From Croceivirga thetidis (GTDB lineage: Bacteria; Bacteroidota; Bacteroidia; Flavobacteriales; Flavobacteriaceae): a stretch of DNA of 64,000 nt. The stretch is taken from NCBI RefSeq assembly GCF_012272815.1, contig NZ_JAAWWL010000001.1, positions 832,154 to 896,153 on the forward strand. The letters run 5' to 3'. Within the stretch, counting starts at the first letter, position 1, and each line of letters starts with the position of its first letter. The notes beneath the pieces are model-generated. The model was not told the DNA's origin. It did no database searches and was given only the letters and a program-made list of their open reading frames with translations. Made by a program: the position numbers and the translations under genes. Positions 9,781 through 18,183 of the stretch are shown here, piece by piece.

Positions 9781-10572
9781 ATGAAAAAATCAGCACTTTT
9801 TGCCTTAATACTTCTTGCAGGCCTTGCATGCAAAAACAATCCAAAAGAATCCACTGAACCATCTGCCGAACCCGTGGCCCTTGAATCGGAATCGGACTGG
9901 GTTTATTTGTTTGACGGAACTTCAACAAAAGGTTGGCGCGGTTATGGAATGGATTCGTTGCCCCCCGGTTGGACCATAAAAGATTCAACCCTAACTTTTG
10001 ATACCGAATTAGGCTTGGAACAAGACTATGAAGGAGGTAAGGATATTATCTATGGGGCTGAGGAATTTGACAATTTTGAATTGTATCTCGAATGGAAAAT
10101 TCCCGAGGGCGGTAATAGTGGTGTCTTTTACCATGTTAAAGAAGGCTATGCTGGGCCACCGGTCGTGGCCCCTGAATATCAATTGATTGATGATGAAAAT
10201 TATGCCAATATCCATGATTTGGTGGGCTACAATTCTCAATTTGGAGCAGAAAATCCTGAATTACTACAAGACTGGCAAATGACAGGTGCAGATTATGCCA
10301 TGCATGTTGCCGATGAATCTCAAAAAGAACTAAATCCGGTCGGGGAATGGAACTCGTCAAAAATTGTTTTTACCCCAGAAAAAGTAGAGCATTGGTTAAA
10401 TGGTAAAAAACTGTTGGAATTTGTTCCTTGGTCAGAAGACTGGCAAGCCAAAAAGAACTCAGGAAAATGGGATAATGCTCCCGACTATGCAAAGTACAAG
10501 ACAGGATACATCGCATTGCAAGATCATGCCAGTCCAATCTGGTTTAAAAACATCAAGATTAAAAGACTATAA
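9781..10572 (+). CDS. DUF1080 (3-keto-disaccharide hydrolase-type) lipoprotein
   Basis: A 263-residue lipoprotein. I chose the ATG at 9781 rather than an upstream one because it gives a clean signal peptide with the lipobox LAGLAC. The DUF1080 jelly-roll domain runs from about residue 40 to the end: WVYLFDGTSTKGWRGYG, then EFDNFELYLEWKIPEGGNSG, EYQLIDDE, and the closing PIWFKNIKIKRL. This family includes periplasmic 3-keto-glycoside hydrolases and is often next to Gfo/Idh/MocA oxidoreductases, as here with a gene 9 bases downstream. A role in periplasmic sugar breakdown is inferred. Confidence 0.88.
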   Translation: MKKSALFALILLAGLACKNNPKESTEPSAEPVALESESDWVYLFDGTSTKGWRGYGMDSLPPGWTIKDSTLTFDTELGLEQDYEGGKDIIYGAEEFDNFELYLEWKIPEGGNSGVFYHVKEGYAGPPVVAPEYQLIDDENYANIHDLVGYNSQFGAENPELLQDWQMTGADYAMHVADESQKELNPVGEWNSSKIVFTPEKVEHWLNGKKLLEFVPWSEDWQAKKNSGKWDNAPDYAKYKTGYIALQDHASPIWFKNIKIKRL

Positions 10573-10581
10573 CCAACCAAA

Positions 10582-12012
10582 ATGAACAAACGAGATTTTT
10601 TAAAGAAAAGTGGAATAGGCGCCTTTGGTATGTTGGCAGCACCTTCCATATTAAATGCACAAACGGTTTCAAAATCACCTGAAGGAAAATTACGTACCGC
10701 ACATATTGGTGTTGGAAATATGGGTGGTGAAGATTTAAGGGATATTGCATCGCACCCTGAAGTTGAAGTTGTCGCCCTATGCGATGTCGATGCCATAAAC
10801 CTTTCTTCAGCAAGAAAAAAACACCCTGGTGCTAGGGTATTTTTTGATTATCGTGTCATGTTAGATGAGATGGCAGATGAAATCGATGCAGTAATCGTTT
10901 CGACACCAGATCACACACATGCACCAGCCTCATTATTCGCAATGAATAAAGGAAAGCATGTGTATTGCCAAAAGCCATTAACACACTATGTTTCTGAATC
11001 TCGTGAAATGGACAAGGTTGCTCGAGATAAGGGCTTGGTTACTCAAATGGGTATTCAAGTTCATTCATTTTATGACTACATGCTGGCCACCCTGTTAATT
11101 CAAGATGGGATTATAGGCAAAGTGCATACCGTGCATGCTTGGAGCCCTAAATCATGGGGTTACAATGGAGCAGTACCAGAAGGGGAAGATGAAGTGCCCG
11201 CTCAGTTGGACTGGAATCTTTGGTTGGGCACATCCAACAAACGACCCTATAAAGAAGGCTATTACCATCCCGGAAATTGGCGAAAACTGATGGATTACGG
11301 TTGTGGCACTTTGGGTGATATGGGTGTGCATATAATGGATACCCCTTACAATGCACTTCAACTTGATGTACCGATGACTATTAAAAATGAATGTCGTGAA
11401 CCCAATGGATTTGGTTATCCAGAAAACAATGTGGTAACCTATGAATTTCCAGGTACGGAATACACCGGAAAAACCCTTAAATGGATTTGGTACGATGGCC
11501 CTGGAATGCCAAATGCCCATAAAGATTTAATGCTACCTGGTCAAAAGACTATGGCCGATAAAAATGGGAAAAACACCAAAACCGATATATCTCTTGATGC
11601 CAAAGTAGCAGCAGAAGGTCAGCTGCCAGAACAAGGGGCAATGTTTGTTGGAACCAAAGGAAGATTGCTCCTACCGCATTTCATGCAATTACCACGCAAA
11701 ATCAAAAAAGGCAAATACGTTGATATTTCGAAGGATATTGAAAAATTGACCAAGCAGTTCAATCTCAGTGAACCTTCGCGAAATTATGCTGCAGATGCTC
11801 CTAAGCACTATCACCAATTTGTTGATGCGTGTTTGGGCAAGGGGAAATGTTCAGCACCATTTTCATATGCTGCCCGATTGACAGAGACAATCTTACTTGG
11901 AGTAATTGCGGGTCGTTTTCCGAATCAAACCTTGCATTGGGACGCTTCCAATGCCAAATTTTCCGAAGAGGAAGCGAACAAGTATTTATCTGGAATGTAC
12001 AGGGATTTCTAA
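10582..12012 (+). CDS. Exported Gfo/Idh/MocA-family oxidoreductase
   Basis: A 476-residue NAD(P)-dependent sugar oxidoreductase with an N-terminal export signal (MNKRDFLKKSGIGAFG...). It has a KR rather than RR pair, so a Tat-like signal is likely but not canonical. The Rossmann domain follows: IGVGNMGGEDL, then VALCDVDA, VIVSTPDHTHAPAS and the catalytic-site motif YCQKPLTH. The C-terminal GFO_IDH_MocA domain holds GTLGDMGVHIMDTPY. It is translated 9 bases after the DUF1080 gene and probably forms a two-gene unit that oxidises a sugar so that its keto form can be cleaved. Confidence 0.9.
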   Translation: MNKRDFLKKSGIGAFGMLAAPSILNAQTVSKSPEGKLRTAHIGVGNMGGEDLRDIASHPEVEVVALCDVDAINLSSARKKHPGARVFFDYRVMLDEMADEIDAVIVSTPDHTHAPASLFAMNKGKHVYCQKPLTHYVSESREMDKVARDKGLVTQMGIQVHSFYDYMLATLLIQDGIIGKVHTVHAWSPKSWGYNGAVPEGEDEVPAQLDWNLWLGTSNKRPYKEGYYHPGNWRKLMDYGCGTLGDMGVHIMDTPYNALQLDVPMTIKNECREPNGFGYPENNVVTYEFPGTEYTGKTLKWIWYDGPGMPNAHKDLMLPGQKTMADKNGKNTKTDISLDAKVAAEGQLPEQGAMFVGTKGRLLLPHFMQLPRKIKKGKYVDISKDIEKLTKQFNLSEPSRNYAADAPKHYHQFVDACLGKGKCSAPFSYAARLTETILLGVIAGRFPNQTLHWDASNAKFSEEEANKYLSGMYRDF

Positions 12013-12035
12013 AGAAGTTAAAACCAAACCCTGGT

Positions 12036-12320
12036 TTGAAGTTCATCCCAACATTACTATCAATTCTAATTGGAACTATTATAGGATTCTTTGCAAAGTT
12101 CTTTAGTGGTCTCAATCCATTTATTGGAATCGTGATACTGCTATTCTTTTTAGGCATGGTTATTTTTAACTTGATTTTGATAATTAAAGAGAAGAACAAA
12201 AAAATTAAGCTTTTACAATTTTTAGTTTTGATTTTCTCGGTGGTTGTTGGTCTTTCTATTTTGAAAATGGGAGTAGAAGAGAGAAATGAAGGTATTCCTA
12301 GAAGATATTATCAAGAATAA
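12036..12320 (+). CDS. Small membrane protein, start uncertain
   Basis: After the oxidoreductase stop a reading frame continues to 12320. It encodes three hydrophobic stretches (about LSILIGTIIGFFAKFFSG, GIVILLFFLGMVIFNLILII and LLQFLVLIFSVVVGLSIL) and ends in a charged tail. No ATG starts the first helix. TTG at 12036 is a possible start, and the first ATG (12156) would leave out the first helix. The frame stays open backwards into the oxidoreductase gene. It may be a small genuine membrane protein or the 3' remnant of a larger gene. Confidence 0.4.
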   Translation: MKFIPTLLSILIGTIIGFFAKFFSGLNPFIGIVILLFFLGMVIFNLILIIKEKNKKIKLLQFLVLIFSVVVGLSILKMGVEERNEGIPRRYYQE

Positions 12321-12326
12321 GGAATT

Positions 12327-12363
12327 AAAAAAAGCCCTTGACGTTCAAATCAAGGGCTTTTTT
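12327..12363. terminator. Bidirectional intrinsic terminator
   Basis: The stem AAAGCCCTTGA/TCAAGGGCTTT with an 8-base loop is flanked by an A-run on the left and a T-run on the right. It therefore works in both directions, between the small membrane protein (+) and the secreted hypothetical protein (-). Confidence 0.9.
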
Positions 12364-12377
12364 AAATGCACGGACTT

Positions 12378-12986
12378 TTACTTCAATCCCAATTCCTTTT
12401 TACGCTCTTGAAGTAATTTATAAACGTCGATTTTATCTCCATTTTTAATGGTTTCGTCAACCGTAAATAACACATATCGCTTTCCTTTATTTCTGAAAAT
12501 CAATTCCTGACCGATTCCCAAATCAACACCGCTGTTGGAATTTGGAGATAAATTCGGATTCATCACATTTGGAATAATCAAAGGAATAGACTCAGAACTG
12601 CTATTGACCAAGGTAAAGCTGATTAGCCCTTGTTGGCCTTTTTCAACCATTTTGGCATCCATCTCCCGAAACGAAATGGAAAGATTCGCCATTTTGTTAG
12701 AGGTATTGGTAAAGATGATTTTTGATGACCCTTCTACCATTACTTCTACTTTACCGACAGGACCAAGACCGAAGCCTCGAACAAATTCCCCACTTTGTTT
12801 ATCAACGACTTTTATTTCGAGGCCTTTGCTCATCTTGTTCTTAAGTTGTAATTCATACATTTCATAATCTGCATAATCCAACTCTAAAGATGACTTGGGT
12901 GGAATTTGAAGGTCTGATTTTTGAGCATAGCCCAATCCAACGATTAATACTAAAAGTGCTACGAAAACTACTGTTGTTTTTCTCAT
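12378..12986 (-). CDS. Secreted hypothetical protein, beta-rich
   Basis: A 202-residue exported protein. The start at 12986 (MRKTTVVFVALL) gives a canonical signal peptide cleaved after GYAQ; an upstream ATG at 13010 would add eight residues. The mature part is beta-rich with repeated short strands and the phrase FVRGFGLGPVGKVEVMVEG, and a helical tail rich in Lys and Glu. No family recognised. It ends at a shared terminator. Confidence 0.65.
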   Translation of the reverse strand: MRKTTVVFVALLVLIVGLGYAQKSDLQIPPKSSLELDYADYEMYELQLKNKMSKGLEIKVVDKQSGEFVRGFGLGPVGKVEVMVEGSSKIIFTNTSNKMANLSISFREMDAKMVEKGQQGLISFTLVNSSSESIPLIIPNVMNPNLSPNSNSGVDLGIGQELIFRNKGKRYVLFTVDETIKNGDKIDVYKLLQERKKELGLK

Positions 12987-13086
12987 GATTTTAAGTTTTA
13001 AATGATTCATGCAGCAAATGTGGAACTTTTGAAACCGGCTGACGACTCATTCTATAATTAGGCGTCTCAAATTATTTAAGACCTTG

Positions 13087-14262
13087 CTATGAAAGGGATT
13101 CCAGGTATTGAGTTGGTGTAAGTTGCACTACTTTTTTGAAGACACGATTAAACGTAGCCTTGCTGTTAAATCCACAATCAAAGGCGATACCTACCAATGA
13201 CATTTGTTGGTGATCTCCTTTTTTTAAACGTTCTTTAAATTGTTCAATACGATAATGATTTACAAAATCGTTGAAGTTTTTCCCGAAGCCATTGTTTATC
13301 AATTCGGATACTTCAATTCTATTCAAAGACATTCGTTTGGATAGTTGGGCCAGATTCAATTCTGGATCGAGGTATAACTGTTCTTTTTGAAATAAAGCAC
13401 TTATTTCTGCCTTTTTATCATCGAATCCGCCTTTAAGCTCTTTAAGATTTGACTTTTCATTTTGATTTTCAGTTGGATGAAAATCCTTAAGAAAACTAAA
13501 ATCAGTGAAGTACCCTTTCACTCCAAAATATAAGAGAACCAAGGCAGAAAAAAACTGAATCCACCATTTTTGGGTCCAACTCATTTCAAAAACGAACGAA
13601 TCAATAAATACCTGTACAATTCCATAAAGAAATATAAAAGAGTACAAGAGTAAAAAAGTCAATACCCAATTCAATTCCTTTTTAGTGGTATTGGAAAAAA
13701 ACTGCTTGATTTCCTTTTTGTATTGAAAATACAATTGAAATGAAAAAGCGAGGTACAACAACATTTGGGCCGATGAAAAAATGGATACAATGGTGTTTAG
13801 GTAGGGCCATTGAAAATTGACAACTAGATAGCCATTTTGATTTTCATCAAAGCCGGGTTGTTGTGAGTCGTAAATTAAAATGAACAGTTTGGTTAAAAAG
13901 AATAGTATCCAAGGCATTGCATGCCAAATGTGTTTGCGAAGCAACTTAAATTTTGGGTTTAAAATACTTTTGACATAGAAGAAAAGTAAAGGTGCCATCA
14001 ACAAATCCATAGCTACCAAATAGTAATTTATTTTGGTGTTTCTGAAGGTGTCATACCAACCCATAAAACCTATAGTATAGGTAGTACGGTGATAGCACAT
14101 AATCAACAATATGGCCGCCAAAAAAATATCAGGTAACAATCGTTTGTTCAAAAACCTTCGGTACAAAAGAATAGCAAGCAATAATCCTTGAAGCCCCAAA
14201 ATCAATAATGGGGTACTGTAGCTATTAAACTCTGGAAAACCTTGAAAAAGGAAAAAGGTCAT
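13087..14262 (-). CDS. Membrane-bound AraC-family transcriptional regulator
   Basis: A 391-residue one-component regulator. Residues about 1-250 contain seven hydrophobic segments, the 7TM sensor architecture common in Bacteroidota. Residues about 290-391 form the two helix-turn-helix motifs of AraC/XylS: LNLAQLSKRMSLNRIEVSELIN and MSLVGIAFDCGFNSKATFNR, ending VVQLTPTQYLESL. It presumably senses a membrane or extracytoplasmic cue. Its target is unknown; the divergent neighbour at 14412 is a candidate. Confidence 0.85.
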   Translation of the reverse strand: MTFFLFQGFPEFNSYSTPLLILGLQGLLLAILLYRRFLNKRLLPDIFLAAILLIMCYHRTTYTIGFMGWYDTFRNTKINYYLVAMDLLMAPLLFFYVKSILNPKFKLLRKHIWHAMPWILFFLTKLFILIYDSQQPGFDENQNGYLVVNFQWPYLNTIVSIFSSAQMLLYLAFSFQLYFQYKKEIKQFFSNTTKKELNWVLTFLLLYSFIFLYGIVQVFIDSFVFEMSWTQKWWIQFFSALVLLYFGVKGYFTDFSFLKDFHPTENQNEKSNLKELKGGFDDKKAEISALFQKEQLYLDPELNLAQLSKRMSLNRIEVSELINNGFGKNFNDFVNHYRIEQFKERLKKGDHQQMSLVGIAFDCGFNSKATFNRVFKKVVQLTPTQYLESLS

Positions 14263-14411
14263 GAATCAGGTTGTTACATTAAAGATAAACCATTGTACTT
14301 TTCAAAAAAAGATGCGAATGTCAATTGATAAAAGAAAATATATTTATTGGATTCTATTTGTAACCCTGAAATCATCGTAAAAGCTATATCCTAAAATTAA
14401 AAGAAAACGCA

Positions 14412-14873
14412 ATGAAAAAATTAATTCTAGCCGGTATCTTACTGTCCTTTGTTGGATGCATTTCTTACTCGGAAACCTCCTCAAGAACTACCAAAACTAA
14501 AATTACAAAGACCTTTATTGATCCTGGCCCCGGTTATTCCCAAGCAGTAGCTGTAGAAGTCAATGGAGTCAAAACCATTCATATTTCAGGTCAAGTTGGA
14601 ACCGGTCAGAATTTTGAATCCCAATTTAGAGATGCCTTGAACAACCTCTTTAAAACACTTGAAGTCTCTGGAGCTTCCTTTAAAAACGTAGTCAAGTACA
14701 ATACCTATATCGTTGATTACCAGCCGGCCCACTTAGATACATTTCGAATGATTCGAAAACAACTTTTGGGTGACGAAGACATGCCTGCCAGTACCTTGGT
14801 TGGGGTAGAAGCACTTGGCTTACCTGAATGGGGCGTAGAAATCGAAGCAATTGCCGTGGTTCCTTCCAAATAG
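14412..14873 (+). CDS. RidA/YjgF-like lipoprotein lacking the usual catalytic Arg
   Basis: A 153-residue protein with a lipoprotein signal (MKKLILAGILLSFVGC). A Rid domain follows: SQAVAVEVNGVKTIHISGQV, ALNNLFKTLEVSGASFKNVVK and GLPEWGVEIEAIAVV. RidA enzymes deaminate reactive enamines or imines in the cytosol through an Arg in a PAR(S/T) motif. Here that position reads PAS (Ser127), and the protein is exported. A non-RidA Rid subgroup with another or no catalytic role is likely. Confidence 0.8.
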   Translation: MKKLILAGILLSFVGCISYSETSSRTTKTKITKTFIDPGPGYSQAVAVEVNGVKTIHISGQVGTGQNFESQFRDALNNLFKTLEVSGASFKNVVKYNTYIVDYQPAHLDTFRMIRKQLLGDEDMPASTLVGVEALGLPEWGVEIEAIAVVPSK

Positions 14874-14897
14874 TTTTTGTTCGGTGTATTTTTGCAA

Positions 14898-15206
14898 ATG
14901 AAATTTTCTAAAGGATACATCGAGACTTATGCCGGTTTGCCGGAACTTCTTGAAGAAAAGTATCCTGAATTAAATTTTAAGAACCATTGCTATTTACGAA
15001 TGGCATTGGACCATATGTTCAATACCAAATGGGATTTACGTATCGCACGACCTGCCCATAAACACTTAAACATTCAACAAAAAGAGGAAGTAGTTTGTAT
15101 TCTAAGAAGCTACTACAAGAATAAAGGGTTGATTTTAGATCAAAACGAACACTCCATAATAGTCAGGAAAATATGCCGGAAAAAGCAGCTCAAGTTATCA
15201 TTATAG
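14898..15206 (+). CDS. Small conserved hypothetical protein
   Basis: A 102-residue basic, soluble protein. The ATG at 14898 (MKFSKGYIETYAGLPELLEE) is preferred over one 21 bases upstream. It is mainly helical and contains CYLRMALDHMF and a Lys-rich end. Its last 34 bases overlap the start of the FAD oxidoreductase, so the two are probably translationally coupled. No function recognised. Confidence 0.65.
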   Translation: MKFSKGYIETYAGLPELLEEKYPELNFKNHCYLRMALDHMFNTKWDLRIARPAHKHLNIQQKEEVVCILRSYYKNKGLILDQNEHSIIVRKICRKKQLKLSL

Positions 15207-16390
15207 GTGCAGGAATAAGCGGACTTATCGCCGCAAAAACCTTAGAAGAAAAAGGATATTCCCCTGTAGTGTTGGAAGCTTCGGAAACAGTTGGCGGAAG
15301 GGTCAAAACCAGTAGCATAAATGGTTTTAAACTGGACCACGGTTTTCAGGTATTATTGACGGCTTATCCAATGGCACGGAAACACCTGGATTATGATGCG
15401 CTCAACTTAAGGTATTTTAGGCCTGGAGCTTTATTGTTCAGTCACAAATTAAGGTCATTTATAGGTGACCCACTACGTGATATCACTTCATTTATCCCAA
15501 CGATTACAAGTGTTGCAGCGAGTTTTTCCGATAAATGGAAAATCTTTAAACTCACCTCAAGGTTAAAACGAAAATCGCTAAAATCAATCTTTGCGGAACC
15601 TGAATCCACAACTGCCGAATACATCGAGAATTATGGTTTTTCAGATGTGGTAACCCGTAATTTTTTACGCCCTTTTTTCGCTGGAATATTTTTAGAACAT
15701 CAATTAAAGACCTCATCACGTATGTTTGAGTTCGTCTTTAAAATGTTTGCCCAAGGTTCAGCAGCTATACCAAATACAGGTATTGGGGCCATTTCAAATC
15801 AATTGAAGGACCAATTGAACAATACCTCATTTAAATTTCAGCATGAGGTAGTTCAGGTGCAGAATGGTTTTGTTTTATTGAAAAGTGGTGAACGGTTAAA
15901 AGCCGAGGCAATTATTTCCACGGTGCCATTAACTGAAGATGGTAAACTCGATGAAAGCCTGTCATGGAAATCATGTGAGAATTTTTATTTTGAGTTTAAT
16001 GGCGGTAAACTTCCAGTAAATTTAATCGGCTTGTTGACCGAGAAAGATGATTTGGCAAATAACATCAACATTCATCAGATTGAAGGTCAAGACGACTTGA
16101 TTTCAATTACGGTGGTTAAAAAACATGAGCTAACTGAATTGGAGCTTGAGCAACGTTTGCGCTATGAATTGGAAACACAATGTGGTATTGACCTAGGTAA
16201 ATTAATCCACAAGTTCAATATTAAAAAAGCGTTACCGAACAAAAGCGACATCTCCCAAGTTCCAAAAAAAATACGTCAGGGAGATACTATTTTTTTAGCC
16301 GGTGATTACTTGGCAAATGGTTCTTTAAATGCTGCAATGGCTTCAGGGGAAATGGCAGCAGGTGAGGTTATCAAGTTTCTCTCAAATTGA
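15173..16390 (+). CDS. FAD-dependent amine oxidase/phytoene desaturase-like oxidoreductase
   Basis: A 405-residue flavoprotein. The N-terminal dinucleotide-binding motif VIIIGAGISGLIAAKTLEEKG is followed by VVLEASETVGGRVKTSS, the GGR motif of the NAD(P)-binding_8/amine oxidase group. Near the C-terminus, IFLAGDYLANGSLNAAMASG is the FAD-contacting GD motif. The substrate is unknown; relatives act on carotenoids, amines or protoporphyrinogen. It overlaps the upstream small gene by 34 bases. Confidence 0.85.
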   Translation: MPEKAAQVIIIGAGISGLIAAKTLEEKGYSPVVLEASETVGGRVKTSSINGFKLDHGFQVLLTAYPMARKHLDYDALNLRYFRPGALLFSHKLRSFIGDPLRDITSFIPTITSVAASFSDKWKIFKLTSRLKRKSLKSIFAEPESTTAEYIENYGFSDVVTRNFLRPFFAGIFLEHQLKTSSRMFEFVFKMFAQGSAAIPNTGIGAISNQLKDQLNNTSFKFQHEVVQVQNGFVLLKSGERLKAEAIISTVPLTEDGKLDESLSWKSCENFYFEFNGGKLPVNLIGLLTEKDDLANNINIHQIEGQDDLISITVVKKHELTELELEQRLRYELETQCGIDLGKLIHKFNIKKALPNKSDISQVPKKIRQGDTIFLAGDYLANGSLNAAMASGEMAAGEVIKFLSN

Positions 16391-16969
16391 TTATTCACGA
16401 GTTAACTTATCGAGCAAATCCCGTACTTTTTTGCTATTCCAATTGGCTGCACCAGTTTCTTTGATAAGAATATTGCCATCTCCGTCTATGAGATAATTGG
16501 TGGGCAAGACAGAAGATTGCAAGATTTCTGGAGCTTCATTTAAGGTAAAATAGACAGGCATATCGAAGGAATTTTGCGCCATAAATTTGTTTACAACTTC
16601 GGGTTCTTCACTGGTAACCAATAGAAAAATGGCTCGATTTCCATAGTCAGAATGTAACTTCTGAATACTCGGTAATTCAGCTACACAAGGCGGGCACCAT
16701 GTTGCCCAATAACTCAAGAACACTGGTTGGCCTTGACTTATCTTAATCCTCGTTCGTTCACCATTCAATTGTTTTAGGTCATAATTGAAAGGTTTCACCA
16801 TATCGATTTTAGATTCGTGTTTAATCGTTGGATTCCAAACCAAGATTTTGGCTCTATTTAGACCAACTTGAATTGGTTTTCTGGTTTGAGGAATGAGCAA
16901 TAGCACCACGAAAATTCCAAAAAGAACATCGCTCCAACTTATTTTCTTACTAAAAGGAAATTGCATCAT
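16391..16969 (-). CDS. TlpA-family thiol-disulfide oxidoreductase
   Basis: A 192-residue periplasmic thioredoxin-fold protein with an N-terminal membrane anchor (about 12-28). The redox motif WATWCPPC lies within YWATWCPPCVAELPSI, with a conserved cis-Pro region at VLPTNYLID. The family reduces or isomerises disulfides, often in cytochrome c maturation or under oxidative stress. It is convergent with the FAD oxidoreductase; the stops are adjacent. Confidence 0.9.
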   Translation of the reverse strand: MMQFPFSKKISWSDVLFGIFVVLLLIPQTRKPIQVGLNRAKILVWNPTIKHESKIDMVKPFNYDLKQLNGERTRIKISQGQPVFLSYWATWCPPCVAELPSIQKLHSDYGNRAIFLLVTSEEPEVVNKFMAQNSFDMPVYFTLNEAPEILQSSVLPTNYLIDGDGNILIKETGAANWNSKKVRDLLDKLTRE

Positions 16970-17008
16970 CTTAGGTGTAGTCGACTTTGCTTATTTTCAT
17001 TACAAGGT

Positions 17009-17395
17009 TTATAAGGGAACATATTTGTGTTCTAGAAGCATCTCAAAAGTCACATAATTCAGGGCTTTCTCATGGGTAGCTTCCAAAATGACAAAAGGGG
17101 CCAGACCGGCCTCATAGGCTTCCTTCCAACGAGAAACACACAAACACCATTTGTCCCCTGGTTTTAAACCAGGAAATTGATAGTACGGAATTGGAGTACT
17201 AAGGTCATTGCCCCTAGAATTTGAAAATCGTAAGAATTCTTCGGTCATGATGGAGCAAACCACATGGGTCCCCACATCATCAATGCCTGTTTTACAAAAC
17301 CCGTCACGATAAAAGCCGGTTTTAGGTTCAAAACAACAGGCCTCCAATTCAGTTCCTAGTACATTCTTCTCCAAAATCACTTGTCTTTCACACAA
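17009..17395 (-). CDS. DUF2237 family protein
   Basis: A 128-residue soluble protein that matches the DUF2237 pattern along its length: NVLGTELEACC, GFYRDGFCKTG, DDVGTHVVCSIMTEEFL, LKPGDKWCLCVSRWKEA and a VILEATHEKAL end. Family function is unknown. The start codon is TTG, because no ATG lies in frame before the conserved region. Confidence 0.88.
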   Translation of the reverse strand: MCERQVILEKNVLGTELEACCFEPKTGFYRDGFCKTGIDDVGTHVVCSIMTEEFLRFSNSRGNDLSTPIPYYQFPGLKPGDKWCLCVSRWKEAYEAGLAPFVILEATHEKALNYVTFEMLLEHKYVPL

Positions 17396-17592
17396 AATTA
17401 GTGGGAATCAACCTTATCTTTAAAATGAACTCAATTAGACTTTTTGAATTTAGGCGATAATCAGTCATTTTTTATTCGGTCGAAGTTTTTTTTGAGTTGC
17501 ATAGCAGCGCTATTGAAAGAAAAAAAGGCAAAGAGCGGGTGAAAAAGGGCGATTTTTTAGCCAATTGGAAAAATCTAAATGAGTTCAACACT

Positions 17593-18147
17593 ATGAAAAA
17601 AAGAATACCGGACTGGTTATTACAATCCAGAAACAAATGGCAGTTCAACGGTAAAAAAAGACCTGATTTTTCAGTACCACCAAAAGAAGGAGAAATTTCG
17701 GTATGGGATTACCCAAGGCCACCGGCATTGGTAACTGAAACACGACTATTGGAGGTAAAATCAGATGGACAAACCTTAGCACGAACTGAAAACGCCTTAG
17801 CCGTGCAAGAGACTGCAAGTCCACCTACCTATTATGTACCTCCCTCAGCTGTAAATTTTGATGTTTTAGTTGAATTGGATGGAAAAACTTCGCTATGTGA
17901 ATGGAAGGGTTCGTCTCGTTATTGGGCATTGAAGAAGGCACCAAATAGAGCCATCGCCTGGTCGTATCCAAATCCGTTTACTCCATTTGAACCCCTTGCA
18001 AACTATATGGCATTCTATCCTCAATATTTGGATTGTTATCTAGGAGGAGAAAAAGTTATTCCCCAGCCTGGCGGGTTTTACGCCGGTTGGATTACCAAAG
18101 AATTGGTAGGCCCGTTTAAGGGAGAACCAGGCACCGGACATTGGTAA
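17593..18147 (+). CDS. DUF427 domain protein
   Basis: A 184-residue soluble protein. The ATG at 17593 (MKKRIPDWLLQSRNKW) is favoured; an upstream ATG would add 32 Lys-rich residues that look non-conserved. The DUF427 fold is seen in RLLEVKSDGQTLARTENALAVQE, YYVPPSAV, SLCEWKGSSRYW and the closing GGFYAGWIT. Biochemical role unknown; DUF427 is compact and beta-rich. Confidence 0.88.
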   Translation: MKKRIPDWLLQSRNKWQFNGKKRPDFSVPPKEGEISVWDYPRPPALVTETRLLEVKSDGQTLARTENALAVQETASPPTYYVPPSAVNFDVLVELDGKTSLCEWKGSSRYWALKKAPNRAIAWSYPNPFTPFEPLANYMAFYPQYLDCYLGGEKVIPQPGGFYAGWITKELVGPFKGEPGTGHW

Positions 18148-18183
18148 AAATGGTCAATACCAATTTCTGCTATCTTTAGCCCA

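Noticed and set aside
11152-11520. A 122-codon frame antisense to the Gfo/Idh/MocA gene
   Set aside because: It lies wholly inside a clear conserved gene and has no family features.
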